From Pseudomonadota bacterium (lineage in GTDB: Bacteria; Pseudomonadota; Alphaproteobacteria; Rhizobiales; Rhizobiaceae), in NCBI GenBank assembly GCA_023451915.1, contig JAEXXS010000284.1:1-10236 (forward strand): a stretch of 10,236 nucleotides of DNA, read 5' to 3'. The translations under genes and the position numbers were made by a program. Below, piece by piece: positions 1 through 5,449 of this stretch. Below the pieces are notes generated by a model, which did not search any database, was not told the origin of the DNA, and saw only the letters and a program-made list of their open reading frames with translations. Every line of letters starts with the position of its first letter. Position 1 is the first letter of the stretch.

Positions 1-674
1 TCGCGCGCCGACAGCTGCCGCTGACGTCCCAGTTCCAGCAGCCGCTTGCGCATTCGGGGAATGATAATTCCTTGCGCAGCAACAATAATCGCGGCAATCA
101 TGCCGAGCCAGAAATTCTGCATCAGAATGAAGACGAGCGCGGTAACCGCCTGCCCTCCGAGAAGCGCCGGCTGCACAAAGGCGTCCCCGGTGAAACCTCC
201 AAGCGGCTCCACTTCGTCCTTGATCATGGTGGCGATTTCAGCCGAGCGCACGCGTTTGAAGTGGAGCGGCGGGAAACGCAGCACCCGGTCCACCAGCTCG
301 AACCGGATGCGGCGCAGCATCCGCTCGCCCAGCCTGCCCTTATACGTGTTGATATAGAGCTTGAAGAGACCGTTGACCACAACCAGGAGCAGGAACACCA
401 TGCTGAGGCCGATGAGCATCTGGATACGGTTGAGCTGCAGCCCGTTGAAGAAGACCACCTCACCCAAAATCGGGAAATCATAGGTGATGCGCATGAAAGT
501 CTGCGTAGCGCCGGGCTTCTCAAAACCTATGCCCTGGATGGGACCGTTGATGATCTGCTTGGGCAGGTCGAACGAAAGAAAATAGGGGATCATCGATATG
601 GCGACGACAAAGAGAATCCAGGCTTGCTGGGCGCGTGTCGTGGACCAGATATAGCGGGCTAGATTTTTTTCCAT
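1..674 (-). CDS. ABC exporter-type transporter, membrane domain (partial, C-terminal part outside window)
   Basis: Read on the minus strand from the ATG at 674, a 224-codon frame stays open to base 1, so the gene is truncated by the window edge. The protein begins MEKNLARYIWSTTRAQQAW and has hydrophobic segments at about residues 17-35, 84-106 and 168-204, separated by a basic cytoplasmic stretch (about 112-150, including GERMLRRIRFELVDRVL). This is the layout of an ABC exporter (type IV, MsbA-like) transmembrane domain. The nucleotide-binding domain would follow outside the window, so no Walker motif can be seen. A weak ribosome site (GGGA, 679-682) lies 4 nt before the ATG. The gene lies downstream of the dehydrogenase and methyltransferase on the same strand, but a 212-nt AT-rich gap suggests its own promoter. 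The substrate is unknown; polysaccharide or lipid export is only a guess from the neighbours. Confidence 0.8.
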   Translation of the reverse strand, partial: MEKNLARYIWSTTRAQQAWILFVVAISMIPYFLSFDLPKQIINGPIQGIGFEKPGATQTFMRITYDFPILGEVVFFNGLQLNRIQMLIGLSMVFLLLVVVNGLFKLYINTYKGRLGERMLRRIRFELVDRVLRFPPLHFKRVRSAEIATMIKDEVEPLGGFTGDAFVQPALLGGQAVTALVFILMQNFWLGMIAAIIVAAQGIIIPRMRKRLLELGRQRQLSAR

Positions 675-886
675 GAAATCCCGTTTTTGAGATCGACAGC
701 CCGCTGGGCCTTGCTGCTATGGCGCCGTCAAACGCTCTATCTATACCTATGCATTCGCGAAACCTTCCGCTTTTGCCAGTATAGTTGTAGAGCGTTTATA
801 GAAAAATGGAAGTATCTCAAATCACATAAAAGCGAGATATAAGGTTTCACGCAGATCCAGGCTCCGACCGAGCGAAGCCACTGATG
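675..886 (-). promoter_or_regulatory. Intergenic region with inverted repeats, probable control region of the ABC exporter
   Basis: This gap is clearly more AT-rich than the flanking genes, especially at 760-850. It holds a perfect 10-bp inverted repeat, AAACGCTCTA (730-739) and TAGAGCGTTT (788-797), with arms 48 nt apart. It also holds a 6-bp inverted repeat TATCTC (813-818) / GAGATA (834-839). On the minus strand TTGAGA and TATAAA resemble -35 and -10 hexamers but are only 14 nt apart, so no promoter is assigned firmly. The repeats could be operator half-sites for a regulator of the exporter at 674. I find no coding frame here. Confidence 0.4.
860..879 (-). terminator. Possible stem-loop terminator after the methyltransferase gene
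   Basis: Seven nucleotides past the methyltransferase stop, the minus-strand transcript can fold GGCUUCG / CGGAGCC (seven pairs including one G-U) around a six-base loop. No uridine run follows, so it is not a canonical Rho-independent terminator. It may protect the 3' end or pause polymerase. Confidence 0.3.
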
Positions 887-1366
887 CTAACGGCGGCGAT
901 ACAGAAAATAGCGCTTCGCCGGGACATTCTGTGGTAGCGGCAGCGGCGTCAGTTCCGGGTGTTCAAGCGGCAGTCCGCAGGCCGCAATCCCCCCCTGCTT
1001 CAACACGGAGACCACAGCGTCGGGCAACCATGTTAACGTCATTGCATCCAGATCATCATGACCGGTGCCGATATCGGCATGCACGAGCGCCGCCTCGATG
1101 CCGAAATAATCGCGGATTGTGTCCTTGATTTCACCCACCACGAGACTGTCGCCGTCAGGCGTCGAGCTTGCGAAGGATCGCATGACGCGATCGAAGGCGA
1201 TGATACGGCGGTCTGGAAACAGCTCCCTTATATGATCATATGTGCGACCATTGCCGAGGCCGAGCTCCATGATTGTGCCCGGGGTTATACGAACGTCGTC
1301 TGCAATACTATTCAGGATATCACGCTGGGCGCAGAGACGGCGGATGAAACTGTCGAGACGACTCAT
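887..1366 (-). CDS. Small class I SAM-dependent methyltransferase (Methyltransf_17-like)
   Basis: This 159-aa cytoplasmic protein has a Rossmann-type SAM-binding motif I at residues 34-45 (ELGLGNGRTYDH). An acidic residue sits at the end of the next strand (D59 in IIAFDR), and HADIGTG (about 96-102) occupies the place of motif II. The glycine-rich loop followed by TYDH, together with the short length, matches the Methyltransf_17 family, whose substrate is not known to me. The ATG at 1366 is supported by AGGAAG (1375-1380) 8 nt upstream. It follows the nucleotide-sugar dehydrogenase by 54 nt on the same strand, so co-transcription is likely. A role in methylating a sugar or polymer end is possible from context but nothing in the sequence proves it. 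Confidence 0.85.
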   Translation of the reverse strand: MSRLDSFIRRLCAQRDILNSIADDVRITPGTIMELGLGNGRTYDHIRELFPDRRIIAFDRVMRSFASSTPDGDSLVVGEIKDTIRDYFGIEAALVHADIGTGHDDLDAMTLTWLPDAVVSVLKQGGIAACGLPLEHPELTPLPLPQNVPAKRYFLYRRR

Positions 1367-1420
1367 GAATTATTCTTCCTGCATGATGATCGCGATCGCA
1401 TTCTTCAACAATGCGCCATG

Positions 1421-2770
1421 CTATGCCTTGATAATAGTGTCGCCGCTGATGCCACGGCGCCCAAACGCATTTCGCGTATCGACAATCAACGGCGACCATT
1501 GGGCCAGCGCCTGATAGTCGATCTGATCGTGATCGGTGGCGATCAGAACAGCGTCATAATTCTTGACGACTTCTTCCGTCAGTTCGACAGAGCTGCGGCC
1601 ACGCAGTTCGATATATTCGCGTGTCGTGGGAATCGTGGTGACGAACGGATCGTGATAATCGGTCGATCCGCCACGGGCCTCGATCAACTCAATAAGTTTA
1701 AGCGATGGGCTTTCGCGGATATCGGGAACATTCTTTTTGTAGGCGAGGCCGATTATCAAGACGCGTGAACGGCTGACAGCCTTGCCGTGGCGGCGGTCGA
1801 GCGCTTCAGCCAGCCGGTCCACGACATGGCGTGGCATGGCCGAATTGATCTCCCCGGCAAGTTCGATGAAGCGCGTCGGCAATTCGTATTCGCGCGATTT
1901 CCAGGTCAGATAAAACGGATCGATCGGAATGCAGTGCCCACCCAGCCCCGGCCCCGGGTAGAACGGCATATAGCCGAATGGTTTGGTCTTGGCAGCTTCG
2001 ATCACTTCCCATATGTCGATGCCCATGGCCTCATAGACGACCTTCAATTCGTTGACGAGAGCGATATTGACCGCTCTGAAGATATTTTCCGTAAGCTTTA
2101 CCGCCTCGGCGGTCGCGTTCGACGAGACTGGAACAACAGTTTTGACGGCAGCCCCGTAGAAGGCCGTCATGAGCCTGGAAGCCTCCGGTCCATCGCCCGC
2201 GACAATCTTTGGAATGCTCGACGTTTCGAAATCACGATTGCCGGGGTCCTCGCGTTCCGGCGAAAAGCCGAGGAAGAAATCCGTGCCAGAAAGCAGTCCA
2301 GTCTTCTCCAGAATCGGTCGTACCACCTCATTCGTGGTGCCGGGATAGGTGGTGGATTCCAGCACGATCAGCTGACCGGCCTTCAACGTTCTGGCAATCG
2401 CATCAGAGGTTTTGACGACGAATGACAGGTCAGGGTCCCGTTGTTTGGTCAGTGGTGTCGGAACACAAATGATGATGACATCGCAATCGGCGAGGCTCGA
2501 AAAATCAGTCGTTGCGGTGAAACGGCCTTCGCCCACATGCCGCCCCAGTACCGTATCGGATACGGCTTCAATATAGGAGTTGCCAGCGTCTATCATGACG
2601 ATCTTGCCGGGGTCGATATCGAACCCAACAACGCTGAAACCGCTATTGGCGATGGTCATCGCCAGAGGCAGGCCGACATAGCCGAGGCCGATGACCCCCA
2701 CGCGCGCCGAGCGATTGGCGATAGCAGCAAACAGGTTCCCATGGAGCGGGGCAGAGTCGGTCAAGATCAT
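1421..2770 (-). CDS. Nucleotide-sugar 6-dehydrogenase (UDP-GlcNAc / UDP-Glc dehydrogenase family)
   Basis: This cytoplasmic NAD-dependent enzyme oxidises C6 of a UDP-sugar to a uronic acid, a precursor of acidic polysaccharides. Numbered from the ATG at 2770 (449 aa), it shows the dinucleotide fold GLGYVGLPLA (28-37), VPTPL (103-107), the central-domain lysine and asparagine in AVKLTEN (223-229), and the catalytic cysteine C280 in GLGGHCIPIDPFYLTWK. The C-terminal UDP-binding domain carries GLAYKKNVPDIRESPS (about 341-356). GLGGHCIPIDPFYLTW resembles WbpA-type UDP-GlcNAc dehydrogenases more than plain UDP-Glc dehydrogenases, but the substrate cannot be fixed by eye. I prefer the start at 2770 because GGAGAG (2773-2778) precedes it closely. 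An in-frame ATG at 2827 would add 19 residues (468 aa) and lacks a good ribosome site. It is probably the first gene of a minus-strand unit with the methyltransferase. Confidence 0.93.
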   Translation of the reverse strand: MILTDSAPLHGNLFAAIANRSARVGVIGLGYVGLPLAMTIANSGFSVVGFDIDPGKIVMIDAGNSYIEAVSDTVLGRHVGEGRFTATTDFSSLADCDVIIICVPTPLTKQRDPDLSFVVKTSDAIARTLKAGQLIVLESTTYPGTTNEVVRPILEKTGLLSGTDFFLGFSPEREDPGNRDFETSSIPKIVAGDGPEASRLMTAFYGAAVKTVVPVSSNATAEAVKLTENIFRAVNIALVNELKVVYEAMGIDIWEVIEAAKTKPFGYMPFYPGPGLGGHCIPIDPFYLTWKSREYELPTRFIELAGEINSAMPRHVVDRLAEALDRRHGKAVSRSRVLIIGLAYKKNVPDIRESPSLKLIELIEARGGSTDYHDPFVTTIPTTREYIELRGRSSVELTEEVVKNYDAVLIATDHDQIDYQALAQWSPLIVDTRNAFGRRGISGDTIIKA

Positions 2771-2977
2771 AGCTCTCCGGCAATTGATATCCTTCAGTGG
2801 CGGATTTACCGGCTCACTGTCAAGCATGCCGCCGAGGGGTAACTATATGTTCACTGAAAAGCGAGCTATTTTGCTTGAGTGAAACTGGCATTGCCGCGAT
2901 TACACGCTATATTGGACGGTGCAATTTGCCGACGACCGGCCATTGAAGTGGCCACTGGCTGGAAAGAACAACAAGCG
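2771..2977. promoter_or_regulatory. Divergent intergenic region between dehydrogenase and cyclase
   Basis: With the preferred starts of both flanking genes, about 207 nt separate two divergent units, which is room for both promoters. A plus-strand candidate is listed separately (2885-2913). An inverted repeat GGCCA (2938-2942) / TGGCC (2949-2953) lies between that promoter and the cyclase ATG, a place where a repressor could act. On the minus strand there is a perfect TTGACA (2819-2824), but no matching -10 box at normal distance. If the longer annotations are right (dehydrogenase from 2827, cyclase from GTG 2879), only 51 nt remain, which is cramped for two promoters. Confidence 0.45.
2885..2913 (+). 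promoter_or_regulatory. Candidate sigma70-type promoter for the cyclase-lyase operon
   Basis: CTGGCA (2885-2890, four of six matches to TTGACA) and TATATT (2908-2913, five of six to TATAAT) are separated by exactly 17 nt. Transcription would start near 2920, downstream of the GTG at 2879 and upstream of the ATG at 2978, which agrees with the shorter cyclase start. This is a match by eye only. Confidence 0.4.
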
Positions 2978-4327
2978 ATGGACGTCCCCCGGATTCCTAT
3001 TTCCGAAACATTGCTCAGTCCGGTTTTAAACTGGCTGCAACAGTCCGCACTCAACGGTGCAAGCCTCGAAACCCTCACCGAGGGTTTTTGCGAAAGGCTG
3101 GCAGCGGTCGGTGTGCCGCTGATGCGTGTTCATCTCAGCTTTTCAATGTTGCATCCGCTCTACGATGCGCTGGGCTTCACCTGGATACGCGGCGAGGGCA
3201 TGCGGATCGAAGGGTTTCGTGCGTCGGCAAGCGAGAAGGATACAGAGCGTTTTCTGAACAGCCCCTATTTTCATCTTCTCAGCAACAATCTGCAGTATTT
3301 GCGTCGCAAGATTGATCCGTCCATACCATCGGAATTCACGGTTTTCGACGACTTGAAGGAAATCGGAGCCACTGACTATCTCGCCTTTGTGCAATCCTTC
3401 GGCGACGCCAACAGTCAGGGCATGATGGGTTCATGGACGACCGATCTGCCCGGCGGTTTCGGTGACGACGTGGTTGAGATATTGCTGACGATCCAGAACA
3501 GCCTGGCAGTTGCAGCGAAGATGGCGGTGCTGGGCAAGCTTGCTGATAATATGATGAGCACTTATCTCGGTAGCAATGCTGGCAAGCGCGTGTTGTCCGG
3601 CCAGATCCGCCGCGGCGATGGGGAGACCATTCGCGCAGTCCTCGTCATGGGCGACATGCGACAATCGACCGACCTCGCGGACAAGGCAGGCAGGCAGGTC
3701 TATATCGACACCCTCAATGAATTTTTCGACGCAATTGCCGCGCCGTTCAACAAGAATGGCGGCGAAATTCTGAGTTTTATAGGGGACGGGTTTCTTGCCG
3801 CCTATCCCTGTGGACGACATCGGGAACCGTCCCAGATCGCCGCGCGCGCGGCCATGGCGGCGGTACGGCAGGCGACCGCAGCCATGGCCAATATGAACAA
3901 AGAGCGAGAAAAGAAGGGCCTCGATGAAATCCGCTACGGGATGGGTCTGCATGTCGGCAATGTCATGTTCGGCAATGTCGGGCTCAAGGATCGGCTGACG
4001 TTTTCCACCTTCGGCAGCGCCGTCAATGAAGTGGCGCGGTTGCAGGGGCTGACAAGGCTCTATCCCGACCATCCGGTCATCGCCAGCGAGGCATTCACCA
4101 CCTATTGCGGCGGGGACTGGGTGATGCTGGGAGAAAAGAAACTGCGCGGCGTACAGGACAAGGTGACGATATTGGCGCCGGGCGAGGAAAACCTGAAGAT
4201 GAGCAACGTTGAAGCCTCCGGCAGAAACAAACCGGATGCCGGTTCCGAAGCCGAGCAAGTGATGCTGCTTTTCCGCAACTCCCGCGACCGGAAGCCCCCA
4301 AAGCTTGAGGGGAACCTTCTTCAATGA
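2978..4327 (+). CDS. Class III adenylate/guanylate cyclase-domain protein with unusual base-selecting residues
   Basis: The protein (449 aa from ATG 2978) has an N-terminal region of about 200 residues that I cannot assign, then a class III nucleotide cyclase domain (about 217-405) expected to convert a nucleoside triphosphate to its 3',5'-cyclic form. No signal peptide or membrane segment is evident, so it is probably cytoplasmic. Metal-binding aspartates are D226 (VMGDMRQST) and D270 (FIGDGFLAAY). Transition-state residues N350 and R354 are present in AVNEVARLQ. The residues that choose the base are both serine: S266, where adenylate cyclases have Lys, and S343, where they have Asp or Thr. 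The product may therefore be cAMP, cGMP or something else. A GTG at 2879 would extend it to 482 aa, but the added residues carry no family feature and a promoter fits between the two starts. The stop overlaps the next start (ATGA). Confidence 0.88.
   Translation: MDVPRIPISETLLSPVLNWLQQSALNGASLETLTEGFCERLAAVGVPLMRVHLSFSMLHPLYDALGFTWIRGEGMRIEGFRASASEKDTERFLNSPYFHLLSNNLQYLRRKIDPSIPSEFTVFDDLKEIGATDYLAFVQSFGDANSQGMMGSWTTDLPGGFGDDVVEILLTIQNSLAVAAKMAVLGKLADNMMSTYLGSNAGKRVLSGQIRRGDGETIRAVLVMGDMRQSTDLADKAGRQVYIDTLNEFFDAIAAPFNKNGGEILSFIGDGFLAAYPCGRHREPSQIAARAAMAAVRQATAAMANMNKEREKKGLDEIRYGMGLHVGNVMFGNVGLKDRLTFSTFGSAVNEVARLQGLTRLYPDHPVIASEAFTTYCGGDWVMLGEKKLRGVQDKVTILAPGEENLKMSNVEASGRNKPDAGSEAEQVMLLFRNSRDRKPPKLEGNLLQ
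4307..4313 (+). promoter_or_regulatory. Ribosome binding site of the lyase gene, inside the cyclase coding end
   Basis: GAGGGGA lies 10 nt before the ATG at 4324, within the last codons of the cyclase. With the ATGA overlap it supports translational coupling of the two genes. Confidence 0.6.
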
Positions 4328-5289
4328 TCAAGACATGTGCTGTGGCACTGCTTATCTCTACCTTGTTTATCCAAGTCCCAGCGATTGCCGATCCATTGAA
4401 CACACCCCTTTTCGATACATTTGACGGTGAAGATTTTTCACCCAGCGGCGGACTTTATTACCGCGACAATGATGAACAGAAAGCAGGATCCGTCGAGTTC
4501 CAGAGCGCCGTCACCCGCACCGGAGCCCGCGCGCTGAAACTGAGCGTGCGATCCGGTTGCAAGGCAACAACGGAAAACTGCAGCGAGCGGGCGGAAATCT
4601 GGGAAAAAACCGAGCTCCGCGTCCCTTACGACGAAGCCGTCTGGTATGGTTTTGCGGTCAAGTTCGCCGACCCCATTCCGCAAGACGACCATCGCTATGT
4701 GATTGCGCAATGGAAACGCGAGATCGGCCCCGGAACGAAAGGCGACTTCAGCCCGTTTCTGGCAGTGCGCCTCAACAAGGGCAAGCTCTTCATCACAGTA
4801 GAAACGAACTATCACCCGCCGGTCTCCACCGGGACGAAGGGTGTGGCCGCGACATGCCAAAAAGGCTCAACCCCGGTTTGGCTGCGACCGGAAACCAACC
4901 AGATGCGGGCGCTGGTCGCGACCGACGACAACTGGGTCGGGAAAGATGGCGACCTGTTCTCCGCATGCACCGACAAAATCACCGTCACGCCACGCGGCAA
5001 CAGCCTTCCTTCTCCCGACTCTGGATGGATCGACTTTGCGATCATGACCAAACCTGGACCCGACGGAACCGGCCATATCGAGATCTTTGCCAACGATCTC
5101 TGGATCGCGACAGTCAAGGGATATATCGGTCACAACGATCCCGGATTAGGCAAGAACCAGTACTTCAAGTTCGGGCCATATCGTGCGGCAGGGACCGGCG
5201 AATGGACACTATACTATGATGACTTCCGCCGTTCCGCCAACTGCAAAGACGTCCTTCGCAACAGCAACGCTTGTGGGTTTGTCAAGTAA
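4324..5289 (+). CDS. Secreted polysaccharide lyase-like protein (heparin lyase I / Polysacc_lyase type)
   Basis: The 321-aa product starts with a signal peptide (about 1-22, hydrophobic core AVALLISTLFIQV, likely cleavage after AIA before DPL), so it acts in the periplasm or outside. The mature part resembles beta-jelly-roll polysaccharide lyases: SERAEIWEK (87-95), VWYGFAVKF (106-114), YVIAQWKRE (125-133), NQYFKFGPYR (278-287) and WTLYYDDFR (294-302). Tyrosines in the YFKFGPYR segment are catalytic candidates. The usual QWH is QWK here, so activity or substrate may differ. Six cysteines in the mature protein (79, 86, 178, 215, 307, 317) could form three disulfides, consistent with export. 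Lyases of this fold cut uronic-acid-containing polymers by beta-elimination; the actual polymer is unknown. It overlaps the cyclase by 4 nt, so the two are probably one operon. It could instead be a non-catalytic sugar-binding protein. Confidence 0.8.
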   Translation: MIKTCAVALLISTLFIQVPAIADPLNTPLFDTFDGEDFSPSGGLYYRDNDEQKAGSVEFQSAVTRTGARALKLSVRSGCKATTENCSERAEIWEKTELRVPYDEAVWYGFAVKFADPIPQDDHRYVIAQWKREIGPGTKGDFSPFLAVRLNKGKLFITVETNYHPPVSTGTKGVAATCQKGSTPVWLRPETNQMRALVATDDNWVGKDGDLFSACTDKITVTPRGNSLPSPDSGWIDFAIMTKPGPDGTGHIEIFANDLWIATVKGYIGHNDPGLGKNQYFKFGPYRAAGTGEWTLYYDDFRRSANCKDVLRNSNACGFVK

Positions 5290-5449
5290 TCCTTTCCGGT
5301 AGGAAGCATTACGCGTGCGTATCTTTCCACTACGCCATCGCATCTACTGGACTCACGAAATCTAGTCATGGACTCATAGGCTTTCGTGCGCTAGCGTTCA
5401 CCTCGGGGGTGCCCGTACCGGGGACACGCAACAGTGAAGGCCTGCACGC
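5290..5449 (+). promoter_or_regulatory. Structured leader before the ABC importer operon
   Basis: This 160-nt gap holds no convincing gene. A short stem TTTCC-GGTA-GGAAG (5294-5307 region) follows the lyase stop. A larger imperfect hairpin spans 5354-5388, with outer arms CACGAAA/TTTCGTG and inner AGTC/GACT. The palindrome CGCTAGCG (5389-5396) adjoins it. A third fold, GTGCCCG...CGGG-GA-CAC, lies at 5409-5427 just before the ribosome site GAAGG (5436-5440). The octamer TGGACTCA occurs twice (5348-5355, 5369-5376). No good -35/-10 pair is visible and no stem is followed by a T run. The region could end the upstream transcript, control the importer, or both. Confidence 0.45.
5354..5388 (+). repeat. 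Imperfect inverted repeat / stem-loop
   Basis: CACGAAA (5354-5360) pairs perfectly with TTTCGTG (5382-5388). Inside, CTA and GTC can pair with TAG and GAC around an ATG loop with a small bulge, giving about 13 pairs in 35 nt. It may be an operator, an attenuator or a transcript-end structure. The absence of a U tract speaks against a classical terminator. Confidence 0.5.

Noticed and set aside
72..662. 196-codon plus-strand open frame
   Set aside because: It lies antisense to the ABC exporter frame, has a low-complexity His/Glu-rich translation with no family features, and the minus-strand frame gives a clear membrane protein.
1058..1768. 236-codon plus-strand open frame
   Set aside because: It spans the antisense of two well-supported genes and the gap between them. 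Its translation shows no domain.
2819..2824. Perfect TTGACA on the minus strand as a -35 box for the dehydrogenase
   Set aside because: The bases 16-18 nt further on (minus strand) are GC-rich and do not resemble a -10 box, so I do not call a promoter there.
3431..4324. 297-codon minus-strand open frame
   Set aside because: It is antisense to the cyclase domain, where all key catalytic motifs are on the plus strand.
5294..5307. Terminator immediately after the lyase gene
   Set aside because: The TTTCC/GGAAG stem is only about five pairs and no T run follows.
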